A DNA stretch of 49,727 nucleotides from contig NZ_PWAA01000010.1 of assembly GCF_003031585.1 (NCBI RefSeq), positions 1 through 49,727 on the forward strand, written 5' to 3'. This document shows, one piece after another, positions 8,201-16,483 of this stretch (the stretch's first letter is position 1; the number at the start of each line of letters is the position of its first letter). The notes beneath the pieces were generated by a model. That model had not been told where the DNA came from and ran no database searches. It saw nothing but the letters and a program-made list of their open reading frames with translations. The position numbers and the translations under genes are program-made. This DNA comes from Thalassobius sp. I31.1. Its GTDB lineage: Bacteria > Pseudomonadota > Alphaproteobacteria > Rhodobacterales > Rhodobacteraceae.

Positions 8201-8854
8201 ATGAAGAAATTTCTATTATTCCTGATTGTTGCCTCGGTCACATCAGGCGCCTGGCAGTACAAACTTCTGAGAACCGCGAACCAGCAACTTGTGGTCGCAG
8301 AACAGCGGGTTGCAGATGTCATTTCTGCCGGAACCAACAGTGTTACCCTGGACGGTCTGACTGAACTGCGCAAACTGCCTCCGAATATCGGTGACGTTCC
8401 CAACCTCAGATATCTGAACGCGCGCGACACCAGCCTGAGCGATCTGTCCGGGTTGGAAGGAAACACAACGCTTGAACAGCTTGATGTGAATATGACGCGG
8501 GTATCTGACCTCAGCCCCCTGGAGGGTTTGCCCAATCTGAAACTGGTTTATCTTCATGACACCTGGGTTTCTGATATTTCGCCGCTTACAACGCTTCCTG
8601 CGCTGGAACGCCTTGATATTGGTAAGACACAGATTGAAACCCTTCTTCCAGTGACAGAGATCGAAAACCTGACCTGGCTGAACCTTTACAAAAGTCATGC
8701 CCTGGATGGGTCCGGGGACCATTTTGCGGCTTTGCAGGAACGCCTGTTTCTGGAACTGACAGGCGGGAGTGCTTTTCACCAGAATTATCAGCCGGGCTGG
8801 CAGTATAACGCCATGCAACGCCTGTCCCGTCTGAGAGAGATATTTGGGATCTGA
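8201..8854 (+). CDS. Exported leucine-rich-repeat protein
   Basis: A 217-residue protein. The N-terminus has one hydrophobic segment (FLLFLIVASVTSGAW) that can act as a signal anchor or a signal peptide. From about residue 45 to 170 there are five to six short leucine-rich repeats of about 22 residues, with repeats such as VPNLRYLNARDTSLSDLSGL and LPALERLDIGKTQI. This is the SDxSPL/internalin-like bacterial type, which forms a small protein-binding surface. The last 45 residues are not repeats. It is a single gene divergent from the membrane protein gene. Its partner is unknown. Confidence 0.82.
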   Translation: MKKFLLFLIVASVTSGAWQYKLLRTANQQLVVAEQRVADVISAGTNSVTLDGLTELRKLPPNIGDVPNLRYLNARDTSLSDLSGLEGNTTLEQLDVNMTRVSDLSPLEGLPNLKLVYLHDTWVSDISPLTTLPALERLDIGKTQIETLLPVTEIENLTWLNLYKSHALDGSGDHFAALQERLFLELTGGSAFHQNYQPGWQYNAMQRLSRLREIFGI

Positions 8855-9484
8855 CGGCAGCCCAGAATTTTCGCATCGCCCCCACGACTGTAGCGCAGGG
8901 GCAACCTGCAGCAGAACGTCTTTATCGGAAGCTTTAACGGCAAGCTGCGGGAACCGTGCCGCTTGTTGTACTTGCATTTCACGTTGGAACAGACAGAGTT
9001 CAATGGATATCGCAACGGCTTAAAAGCCGTGGCCCCGGCCTGATCGAAACATGGGACTATACGTTTTCGCAGGAAACCCTGAATGTGAAACTGATAGAAC
9101 CCTCGGGGCACGACGGAAGCCAGTTGTATGAGGGGCAAACTCTGTGGACCTCAAACGGGCAGTTCTGATCTGATCCTGCCGCAGAGAAACGAGCTTCTTT
9201 TGTTGACTATTTTGCCCGTGATTAAAGCGTATTTCCTGCGGCGCGCCAGAGTGTTGCTCACCGCCTTGCAGTGCATTCAATCAGGCCGGGCTAAGTAAGA
9301 TTTGCACAAAATCTGCACATCTTACTCAGGTCGCCTGCACATCTTCATGGGAAAACGCCGTAGGGAACGCGCCATACACCCCCGCCTGGATGAAACCAAA
9401 CAGGTCAGCCAGGCATCGGATCGTTCCCGAAATCGTTAACCCTGCGGCATATTACGCTGCATGATAATTCTGAGAAGGTACAAA
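8855..9484. other. 630-base gap without a supported gene
   Basis: A GTG-started frame at 8956-9168 (70 codons) exists but has no ribosome site or recognisable domain. The clear structure here is the TGCAC cluster at 9303-9340. The remainder may be decayed coding DNA plus the promoter of the small gene at 9485. Confidence 0.5.
9303..9340 (+). promoter_or_regulatory. Phased TGCAC repeats, copy 1
   Basis: TGCAC begins at 9303, 9314 and 9336, at spacings of 11 and 22 bases, all in one helical phase. The 17-mer at 9303-9319 (TGCACAAAATCTGCACA) differs in one base from the 17-mer before the exosortase gene at 9740-9756. It lies about 150 bases before the small SMP-like gene. Confidence 0.5.
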
Positions 9485-9628
9485 ATGACCAAAAGAACCA
9501 ACCCAATGACCAAATCCGCAGCTGCTCGTATTCAAGCAGCCAATGCGAAACAAAATGAGGGAAAAGTGGAAAAAGACAGCCATGCAGCACGTGCCCAGCG
9601 CGCTGCCGCTAAGCCAGCAAAGAAGTAA
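9485..9628 (+). CDS. Small SMP-like (seed-maturation-protein/LEA type) protein
   Basis: A 47-residue basic protein. It reads MTKRTNPMTKSAAARIQAAN at the start and then has HAARAQRAAAKPAKK at the end. The pattern MTxxAAxRIQSAxAKxNxG...FAARAQSAAAK is that of the short bacterial SMP-domain proteins related to plant seed maturation/LEA proteins, which are linked to desiccation or stress tolerance; that function is not proven for bacteria. GAGAAGG 8 bases upstream fits a ribosome site, and a strong terminator follows at 9681. It lies between the two TGCAC clusters, so it may share control with the exosortase locus. Confidence 0.72.
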   Translation: MTKRTNPMTKSAAARIQAANAKQNEGKVEKDSHAARAQRAAAKPAKK

Positions 9629-9680
9629 AACACAATATCAAAAGTTAATTTAACCATTTTCCTGTTATTCTGTTGAAACT

Positions 9681-9720
9681 AAATCCGCCAAACATTGATT
9701 TGTTTTGGCGGATTTTTTTT
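9681..9720 (+). terminator. Strong intrinsic terminator after the SMP-like gene
   Basis: AAATCCGCCAAA (9681-9692) pairs with TTTGGCGGATTT (9704-9715) around an 11-base loop and runs into eight T. It separates the small gene from the exosortase operon. Confidence 0.9.
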
Positions 9721-9739
9721 CACTCAATATCGGCTGCTC

Positions 9740-9777
9740 TGCACAAATTCTGCACAACCTGCACTGATCCTCTGCAC
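9740..9777 (+). promoter_or_regulatory. Phased TGCAC repeats, copy 2, at the exosortase promoter
   Basis: TGCAC begins at 9740, 9751, 9760 and 9773 (spacings 11, 9 and 13; the outer pair are 33 apart). It ends 22 bases before the ATG at 9799. The first 17 bases nearly match the cluster at 9303. Tandem half-sites at about one helical turn suit an OmpR-family regulator, and one is encoded in this operon; that link is inference. Confidence 0.5.
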
Positions 9778-9798
9778 TTTGCTTTGCGATCAGGTGAT

Positions 9799-11220
9799 AT
9801 GGAACAGACACATGATAAATTTCTCTGGATTGGCCTGACCACTGCATCAGTGATGTTGGCCTTTGAGCCCCTGCGTTGGCTTGTCACAAGCTGGCGTGAT
9901 CCGTCTTATCAATCTTACGGTGCAGTGTATTGTATCGTGCTTTTGGGATTGACCGGACTGTCGGTAAAAAGCGGCCCTGCCAGAGGCACATCTGTTGCCG
10001 GGCGCGTGTTCATACTGTTTTTGGTCGCTGCGGTCATTCGCCTGACGGGGCAATTCCTGGCCATCAACATACTAAGCTCACTTGCCTTGTCTCTGGATGT
10101 CTTCGCGATTGCTGCGGTATTGCGGCTCGACAGTCGCAAAATTGCGCTTTCGCCGGGATGGATGGCGATTTTCTTTCTGTTTGCTCTGCCATTGGCACCG
10201 ATTTTGCAGCGTGTTGCCGGGTTTCCCCTGCAGATGATCTCAGCAGAGATCGCCTGCCAGATGATGTCTCCGGTGTTTGCAGATCTGATCTGTGAAGGTG
10301 TCCGGCTGCAATTAAACGGCGTTGATGTGATGGTGGACCTGCCCTGTTCGGGTGCCACCGGACTGCTGTTGCTGGTCAGCCTCTGGACGTTTCTGAACAT
10401 CATTTACCGTCCATATTTCATGCGGGCGATATTGGGTGGTGTGATCATTGTCGGGCTAAGCATCATTGGGAATGCCTTGCGGATCAGCCTGTTGGCAGGG
10501 GGGCTTGGGCTTGGTGTCGACACCATGGAACCCATGCTTCACAGTGCAATCGGATTGTTCACGCTGGTGTTCACGGCTGCACCCGTTCTGATGTTCTATC
10601 GTCCAAAAACAAGACCCCTGCCCCAGATCAGAAAGCCGGTCACAAACCTTCCAAAAGCACTGCGGGTACCAGTAACGGTAATGGCAGTGCTGGCCGCCCT
10701 TGCAATTGTAAATGCACCCAAGCGCCCCATGGATTTGTCTGCGCCTGTCGCCCCCGCACGCCTGCCGATGCAATTGCTTGGTGCACGGGCAAACCCAATT
10801 GCCCTGAGCCCTACAGAACAGCAGTATTTCACGGCTTACGGCGGGCACGCCCAGAAGGTGCAATACGGCCCGATGGGGGTGAATGTTGTGCGCACGACGT
10901 CGCCTTTACGCCACCTTCACTCGCCCGAGGCCTGTCTGTTGGGCATGGGGTTTAGTGTGAAGTTTCAGGGCACCACATATGACCCGCTTCCGACCTCTGT
11001 CTATGAGGCAACGGGCCCGGACGGGCAAATCTGGACTGTCGCTGTCAGCTTTGTTTCCGCTGACGGTCAGCAGACGGCCAGCGTTGGTGAAGCCGTCTGG
11101 AGCTGGCTTAATGGATCTTCCCGAAGCTGGCAGTCGATCCAGCGCGTCACCCTGAAATCCCTTCCGGAACAAGACCGGGTTTCCTTTGAAAACGCTGCTT
11201 TGGCAGCCCTTGACCTGTAA
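9799..11220 (+). CDS. Exosortase with long C-terminal domain
   Basis: A 473-residue membrane transpeptidase-like protein. The N-terminal ~270 residues are strongly hydrophobic (about eight segments) and contain the exosortase triad: Cys in VDLPCSGATGLLLL, Arg in NALRISLL and His in PMLHSAIGLFTLVF. The remaining ~200 residues form an extra soluble domain (RHLHSPEACLLGMGF ... EAVWSWLNG), similar in idea to EpsI-like fusions. Exosortases cleave PEP-CTERM-type tails at the inner membrane and pass the protein on for surface attachment. The next gene encodes a protein with exactly such a tail. The ATG at 9799 with CAGGTG upstream is preferred; an upstream TTG at 9673 would start inside the terminator. 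It may belong to the XrtT subgroup, which I cannot verify. Confidence 0.85.
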   Translation: MEQTHDKFLWIGLTTASVMLAFEPLRWLVTSWRDPSYQSYGAVYCIVLLGLTGLSVKSGPARGTSVAGRVFILFLVAAVIRLTGQFLAINILSSLALSLDVFAIAAVLRLDSRKIALSPGWMAIFFLFALPLAPILQRVAGFPLQMISAEIACQMMSPVFADLICEGVRLQLNGVDVMVDLPCSGATGLLLLVSLWTFLNIIYRPYFMRAILGGVIIVGLSIIGNALRISLLAGGLGLGVDTMEPMLHSAIGLFTLVFTAAPVLMFYRPKTRPLPQIRKPVTNLPKALRVPVTVMAVLAALAIVNAPKRPMDLSAPVAPARLPMQLLGARANPIALSPTEQQYFTAYGGHAQKVQYGPMGVNVVRTTSPLRHLHSPEACLLGMGFSVKFQGTTYDPLPTSVYEATGPDGQIWTVAVSFVSADGQQTASVGEAVWSWLNGSSRSWQSIQRVTLKSLPEQDRVSFENAALAALDL

Positions 11221-11237
11221 CCAACATGAGGACCATC

Positions 11238-13277
11238 ATGCGACTTTCTTTCCTTTTAATCCCCCTGTTTTCAATCAGCACTGTGGCTGCGGCCTGGGCC
11301 ACAGAAACCGAAGATATCGCCGGACGCGTCATCGCGCAGGCGAATGGTGTATCTTACGATCTGCCCATGCTTGACAGCCAGATCAGCGTAAATATCGAAG
11401 GTGATATGGCCACGGTGGAGATCACCCAAAGCTTTCTCAACGATGGACAGATGCCACTGGAAGCAGAATATCTGTTCCCGCTGAACCAGCATGCTGCAAT
11501 TTACGGAATGGAAATGCGTGTCAGGGATGAGATCATTCAGGCCGTGATACGTGAAAAAGAGGTTGCGGTGGCCGAATTTGAACAGGCCGCGCAAGAGGGT
11601 AAAGCCGCAGCTTTGCTGACGCAGCATCGCCCGAATATGTTCACGCAACGCATCGCAAACCTCATGCCCGGGCAGCCGATTGATGTGACTCTTCGCTATG
11701 TGCAGATGATCCCGAAAATTGATGCGCAATATGAACTGGTCATCCCCATGATCGTTGGGCCGCGTTATGAAGGCTATGACGTACAACTGGCAGATGTCGC
11801 GTCTGACGACCTGCCGGATGAAGCGCCAAAGCCTGCAAACAGCTGGACGATCAGTGATGTACCCGCTTATCCTGCAGTGGCGGGTATTGACCTGCCTGAC
11901 AGCTTTTCCCCCGAGCGTGTCTCTCTTGATCTGAACCTGATCAGCGGCCTGTCCATCGCAGGGTTTGGCAGTGATACACACCCGTTGGCGATCCGGGAAA
12001 ATGACACAGGTTTAAACGCCCGGTTTGCCGACGGTAAAGTTCTGGACAATCGCGATCTGGTGATCCGGTTCACCCTTGGGGGGGAGACCCTGGAAGCTGC
12101 AAGCCTGTCACATCAGGATGCCCGTGGCGGTTTTGTGTCGCTGATGATTGAACCACCGGCTGTTCCGAATGACGCCATGATCACACCGCGTGAACTGGTG
12201 TTCGTGCTGGATACATCCGGGTCGATGGGCGGGGATCCCATGAATGCAAGCAAAGTGTTTATGGATGCGGCCCTTAAGAACCTGCGCCCTGATGACTATT
12301 TTCGCATCATTCCTTTTGCCAATACAGCGCAAAGGTTCTCCAACGGTTCAACCCAGGCAACGCGCAGCAACATTCGCCGGGCACGCAGCTATGTTGATGG
12401 TCTGCGCACAGGTGGCGGCACCGAAATTGACAACGCTATTCGCACGGCTTTCAGCACCGAACAGCCGGCGGACACCATGCGCATTGTTGTGTTTTTAAGC
12501 GATGGATACATAGGGGATGAAGCCAGTGTTCTGCGCACCATTAACCAACAAATTGGTGCAGCACGCATCTATGCCTTTGGTGTTGGCAATTCCGTGAACC
12601 GCTATTTGCTGGACGCCATGGCCGATGAAGGGCGTGGATATGCCCGCTATGTCAGCGTTGATGAAGATGCCACTGAAGTTGCAGAGGCTTTAGCCGCTGA
12701 TCTGAAATCGCCACTGCTGACTGATATCACAATTGATTGGGGTGATCTTGAGGTGCACGGTGTCACGCCTGCACGCATTCCTGATCTGTTTGCTGGCAAC
12801 AATCTGCGTATCTATGCCCGTCACAACGGGGCATCCGATGCGCGGGTCACGCTGAAAGGTCTGGTCAACGGTCATATGGCAGAAATGCCTGTTGATCTGA
12901 CACTGACAGATACCGCAGATGAAGCGGCCTTGCCTTTGATCTGGGCGCGCAACCGGATTTCAGATCTGACCCGCATGGTGGCGGTGGGATCAAATCCTGA
13001 GGCGGCCGACAGGGAAATCACCGAATTGGGTCTGGAATTTTCGTTGCAAACGAAAAACACATCCTTCGTTGCTGTCTCTGAAACTGTTGTGAACACCACA
13101 GGTCAGACTGCAACCCCGGCAAGCGTTCCCCTGCCGCAGGTGTCAGGCATGTCGAACCAGGCCCAGACCACATCGCAGGCTTTTGCCGGGTCTTCTTCGC
13201 CGGAGCCTGAAGCAATTCAGGGATTTCTGATCCTGGCGGCAATGACCTTGTTAGGTTTCCGCAGGAGGATCGTATAA
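11238..13277 (+). CDS. VIT and von Willebrand A domain surface protein with PEP-type sorting tail
   Basis: A 679-residue exported protein. A signal peptide (MRLSFLLIPLFSISTVAAAW) is followed by a VIT domain at about 15-150 and a VWA domain at about 315-490. The VWA metal site DTSGSMGG lies near residue 325 and FLSDGYIGDE further on. The last 27 residues are PEPEA, then a hydrophobic helix (IQGFLILAAMTLLGF), then RRRIV, which is a tripartite exosortase sorting signal. It is the obvious substrate of the exosortase gene 17 bases upstream. The start at 11238 has AGGA 6 bases upstream; an ATG at 11226 is also possible. VIT/VWA proteins usually bind other proteins or matrix; the partner is unknown. 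Confidence 0.9.
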   Translation: MRLSFLLIPLFSISTVAAAWATETEDIAGRVIAQANGVSYDLPMLDSQISVNIEGDMATVEITQSFLNDGQMPLEAEYLFPLNQHAAIYGMEMRVRDEIIQAVIREKEVAVAEFEQAAQEGKAAALLTQHRPNMFTQRIANLMPGQPIDVTLRYVQMIPKIDAQYELVIPMIVGPRYEGYDVQLADVASDDLPDEAPKPANSWTISDVPAYPAVAGIDLPDSFSPERVSLDLNLISGLSIAGFGSDTHPLAIRENDTGLNARFADGKVLDNRDLVIRFTLGGETLEAASLSHQDARGGFVSLMIEPPAVPNDAMITPRELVFVLDTSGSMGGDPMNASKVFMDAALKNLRPDDYFRIIPFANTAQRFSNGSTQATRSNIRRARSYVDGLRTGGGTEIDNAIRTAFSTEQPADTMRIVVFLSDGYIGDEASVLRTINQQIGAARIYAFGVGNSVNRYLLDAMADEGRGYARYVSVDEDATEVAEALAADLKSPLLTDITIDWGDLEVHGVTPARIPDLFAGNNLRIYARHNGASDARVTLKGLVNGHMAEMPVDLTLTDTADEAALPLIWARNRISDLTRMVAVGSNPEAADREITELGLEFSLQTKNTSFVAVSETVVNTTGQTATPASVPLPQVSGMSNQAQTTSQAFAGSSSPEPEAIQGFLILAAMTLLGFRRRIV

Positions 13278-13325
13278 ATGTATAGCGCGCTGGACAAATC
13301 TGGCCTGGATTGCCAAACAGAAAGT

Positions 13326-13994
13326 ATGAAAACACGTATCCTTATTGTCGATGATGAACCCAAAATCCGCATCAATGTGCGCATCGCTGCAGAGGCGGCT
13401 GGTTTTGAAACGATCGAAGCTGCTAATGGTCAGATTGCGTTGACCCATATCGGGCGCGAAAACATTGGCCTTGTTGTGTTGGATATTGGCATGCCACAGA
13501 TGGATGGGTTTGAATGTTGCCGACAGATCAGGGCAAAATCAAATGTGCCTATCCTGTTTCTGACCGCCCAGAATGATGAGATTGATCGCGTCTCAGGGTT
13601 TCAGCTGGGGGCGGATGATTTCGTCTCCAAACCTTTCAGCCCCCGCGAACTTGTTTTGCGCATCAAAGCCATTCTGGCACGGGGCAAACCACAGCAGAAC
13701 CCATCATTGCAGCATGGCGTTCTCAGCATGGACAGCACGCGGCACAGCTGTCGTATCCTGGACCAGGAGTTAAATCTGACGGCAACTGAGTTTTCATTAC
13801 TAAAGATCCTGTTGTCCCACCCGGAACATGTCCTGGATCGCAATCAACTGGCCGGAAACAACGCGCTGTCCGGTCGAACGATTGACAGTCATTTACGCAA
13901 TATCCGTCACAAGGCTGCCGATCTGGGCTGCCACGATATTGTCGTGACAGTGCATGGCGTAGGGGTGAAACTTGGGGCATGCAGTTGTGAATAA
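13326..13994 (+). CDS. OmpR-family response regulator
   Basis: A 222-residue response regulator. The receiver domain occupies about 1-118, with acidic pocket Asp9-Asp10, phosphoacceptor Asp53 (VVLDIGMPQMDG), the switch Thr in LFLTAQ and Lys in VSKPFSP. A winged-helix DNA-binding domain follows at about 125-220 (LNLTATEFSLLKILLSHPEH ... IDSHLRNIRHK). Start at 13326 (MKTRILIVDDE); an ATG at 13278 would add 16 non-conserved residues. It overlaps the kinase gene by 8 bases and follows the VIT/VWA gene by 48, so it probably governs this sorting locus. Regulators of this class bind tandem repeats one turn apart, as seen at 9303 and 9740. Confidence 0.92.
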   Translation: MKTRILIVDDEPKIRINVRIAAEAAGFETIEAANGQIALTHIGRENIGLVVLDIGMPQMDGFECCRQIRAKSNVPILFLTAQNDEIDRVSGFQLGADDFVSKPFSPRELVLRIKAILARGKPQQNPSLQHGVLSMDSTRHSCRILDQELNLTATEFSLLKILLSHPEHVLDRNQLAGNNALSGRTIDSHLRNIRHKAADLGCHDIVVTVHGVGVKLGACSCE

Positions 13995-15522
13995 CATTCG
14001 CAAAAAATGGCGCCCGTCTATCGCGATGGTGATCGCCGCAGTCTGCGTGATTTTGATCTCAATTCCACTGCTCGCGATGTTGTCAGTGCGTTTGACATCA
14101 AACCAGTTTGTCCGTGAAACAGAACAGTCCCTGATCCAGCAGGGGGCTATTTATGCGCAAATTTATGCCCGGGAATTCAGACGGGAAGATGGCCCGCTGG
14201 TCGGCGTCGAGCTGACTGAAGATCAGAAGGAACACTGGAACGCCAACCTGCATCCGGCGCGATCGCAACTGAATGTGCGCCAGGATGATATTGCCCCACC
14301 GCGCCCGGACGGCGATGTCATTGCGACGCCACCCGATCCGCGTCACCTGACTGTGGCAGAGAACCTTGTCAGCATTGCCCGGGGGGCCCGGAAGACCACC
14401 CTTGCAGGTATGGTTCTTCTTGATCATCAGGGGCGAAACCTGAACACGGAAACAGCCAGGTCGTTGGCGGCACTTCCCGAAGTTCAGACTGCATTGAACG
14501 GTGAGGTCGGTGCAATTCTGCGCGCGCGGACACAGGATTACGAACGACATGCATTTTCATCTTTAAGCCGCGACACAGGGTTTCGTGTGTTTGTGACCTA
14601 TCCGGTTATTGTAGATGATCGTGTCATAGGCGCGATATACCTTTCACGCACGCCCCTGAACCTTGGCAAGTTCCTGTTTGGCGAAAGATATGCGCTTTTG
14701 ACGATGCTGATCGCGACTGTCTTATCGGCCACTTTTGTCGGGTTATTGCTGTTGCGGTTGATTTCACGGCCTGTTTATGCCTTGCGTGACAGATCCCGTG
14801 CAATTGCTGCCGGAAAAAACCCAAACGCCGATCCTCTGCAACATTACGGTCTGCGGGAATTGGCGGATTTGGGGGACAGTGTGTCGACGATGGCAATGAC
14901 CTTAATGCGGCGATCAAAAGAGATTGCCACCTACACGGATCATGTAACCCATGAACTGAAGTCGCCTGTCACGTCGGTGATTGGTGCGGCAGAACTTTTG
15001 CAGTCTGACGGATTGAAAGCGCAGGATCGCGATACGCTTTTGCAAAATATCGAAACCGAAAGCCAACGCATGAACCATCTTCTTGGACGTCTGCGCGAGA
15101 TGACACGACTGCGGGGCAGTCTGGAAGGGGATCCCGGGAAATTGGCAGGGATGCTTCCTAACATTGATGGTTTGAAAGTGATCACCCGGGCCGACCCTGA
15201 GGTTATCCTGCCAATATCAGAAGAACACGGTGCAATGATTTTGCTTCATATGGGACAGAATGCACTGTCGCACGGTGCATCGGAATTAGAGCTGTCTTAT
15301 GCGGATCGTATTCTGCATGTGTCTGACAATGGTGAAGGCATCGCAGAAGGTGACATCCCACGCGTCACCAATCCATTTTTCACCACCAGGCGTGAACAGG
15401 GTGGGACTGGTATGGGCCTTGCTATTGTTTCGGCCATTCTTGAAAATTATGGTGCGACGATCACCTGCCTTCCATGTAATACCGGCGCGTCGTTTGCGAT
15501 CCACTTCTCAAATCAGAGTTAG
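13987..15522 (+). CDS. Sensor histidine kinase
   Basis: About 511 residues. A transmembrane segment near 15-35 is followed by a periplasmic sensor of about 190 residues, a second membrane segment (YALLTMLIATVLSATFVGLL), and HAMP at about 250-300. The H-box is YTDHVTHELKSPVTSVIG (phosphoacceptor His). The ATPase domain has the N-box region MGQNALSHG, G1 VSDNGEGIAEGD and G2 GGTGMGLAIV. The start is likely GTG at 13987, overlapping the response regulator stop (a TTG at 13972 is in frame). It is the cognate partner of the OmpR-type regulator. The periplasmic domain faces the compartment where the sorted protein is processed. Confidence 0.9.
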   Translation: MNNIRKKWRPSIAMVIAAVCVILISIPLLAMLSVRLTSNQFVRETEQSLIQQGAIYAQIYAREFRREDGPLVGVELTEDQKEHWNANLHPARSQLNVRQDDIAPPRPDGDVIATPPDPRHLTVAENLVSIARGARKTTLAGMVLLDHQGRNLNTETARSLAALPEVQTALNGEVGAILRARTQDYERHAFSSLSRDTGFRVFVTYPVIVDDRVIGAIYLSRTPLNLGKFLFGERYALLTMLIATVLSATFVGLLLLRLISRPVYALRDRSRAIAAGKNPNADPLQHYGLRELADLGDSVSTMAMTLMRRSKEIATYTDHVTHELKSPVTSVIGAAELLQSDGLKAQDRDTLLQNIETESQRMNHLLGRLREMTRLRGSLEGDPGKLAGMLPNIDGLKVITRADPEVILPISEEHGAMILLHMGQNALSHGASELELSYADRILHVSDNGEGIAEGDIPRVTNPFFTTRREQGGTGMGLAIVSAILENYGATITCLPCNTGASFAIHFSNQS

Positions 15523-15556
15523 ATGACCCTGCCAGATTGTTTTTTGCGCCGCATGG

Positions 15557-16483
15557 TCAATCCTCAATGCTCATGTCTTCAGTCAGGCAAAGTAAAGGCG
15601 CAAACACCTCTCGCTCAGTGATCTTCTCAAATTCGGGCAGGAACTCTTCGTGGTGCAGACCAAGATATTTCATGACCCGTTCGTTGTTTAACAATTTCGC
15701 GACGTAGCCACGTGCCAAAACAAGATCGAGATGATCGATCCCGTAGCTGTCCTCGACCAAGCGAACTTCGCGCTCCAGATTTGCAGACTCGCGTTCCATC
15801 AGATCAAGTTGTTCCCGGGAAATACCTTTGAACTTTTTAGGCGTCGCCCCCGTGACCAGCTGACTATCGGGGGTCGCCGCCAGCAGCGATCGGGCATAAT
15901 TTATGGTGTATTTATTCATAGTCACCATCAGCTGCGCGGCCTCAATCTGACGCATGGGTTTCATTTTCCTGAGGATCTGGAACCCCGTCACAGCAATCTG
16001 CTTGTCCTTCAGCATTTCGGCAGCTTCACCGCAAATGCCATCCAGCAAACGCCTTTTCTGTTGAAGTGTCCTGATGTTCACATCCAACGCTTTTGCCAGG
16101 CGTTCTTCCGGTACACCAAGGGTCAGAGCGCGCAGGATCATTTTATGTTCCTGGATCGTCGCCAGTCGACTGATGCGCTTGTTATAAGTGAACGCTTCAT
16201 CATCGGTCGAAATGATACATTGTGTTTCTGTCGCCCCCTGGTTCTGCAACACGTCCAGCCGCAGATGTCCGTCAAGCAATGTGTATTGGTCTGCGTTATT
16301 TGGATCACGCGTGACAACAAGGGGTTCGACCAGCCCAATTTCCGCGACAGAGGCGGCGATACGTTTGTATTTATTTGTCGATTTTATCTGCGCGGATACA
16401 ACATACAAAGGCGCGATCTGGTCAAATGGAATGCGTAGCAACTCACGTTCAAATGCAGCTGCAACAACCTGGTCATCATTCAT
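15557..16483 (-). CDS. ParB-like protein with RepB-type C-terminal region (second ParB of the module)
   Basis: A 308-residue ParB-family protein. An N-terminal ParB fold spans about 15-105, with LLDGHLRL keeping the GxxR motif of the CTP/nucleotide pocket. The usual ENxxR motif is degenerate (YNKRISRLATIQEHKMI). A helix-turn-helix stretch (GVPEERLAKALDVNIRTLQQ) and a long helical region resembling the RepB plasmid-partition C-terminal domain follow. It is the third gene of an operon with the other ParB and a serine recombinase, overlapping ParB 1 by 4 bases (ATGA). No ParA is present, so ordinary plasmid or chromosome partition is unlikely. Its role is not known to me. Confidence 0.8.
   Translation of the reverse strand: MNDDQVVAAAFERELLRIPFDQIAPLYVVSAQIKSTNKYKRIAASVAEIGLVEPLVVTRDPNNADQYTLLDGHLRLDVLQNQGATETQCIISTDDEAFTYNKRISRLATIQEHKMILRALTLGVPEERLAKALDVNIRTLQQKRRLLDGICGEAAEMLKDKQIAVTGFQILRKMKPMRQIEAAQLMVTMNKYTINYARSLLAATPDSQLVTGATPKKFKGISREQLDLMERESANLEREVRLVEDSYGIDHLDLVLARGYVAKLLNNERVMKYLGLHHEEFLPEFEKITEREVFAPLLCLTEDMSIED

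Noticed and set aside
6790-8535. Minus-strand frame extending the membrane protein to 581 residues
   Set aside because: The extra N-terminal part lies antisense to the LRR gene and has no hydrophobic or conserved pattern; the protein starts naturally at 8010.
8956-9168. 70-codon plus-strand frame in the intergenic region
   Set aside because: GTG start without a ribosome site, no domain, and average-looking composition; treated as chance or decayed DNA.
15523-15556. Possible attachment site between the kinase gene and the ParB operon
   Set aside because: No short repeat in this 34-base gap could be matched by eye to the other side of the module near 19404-19932.
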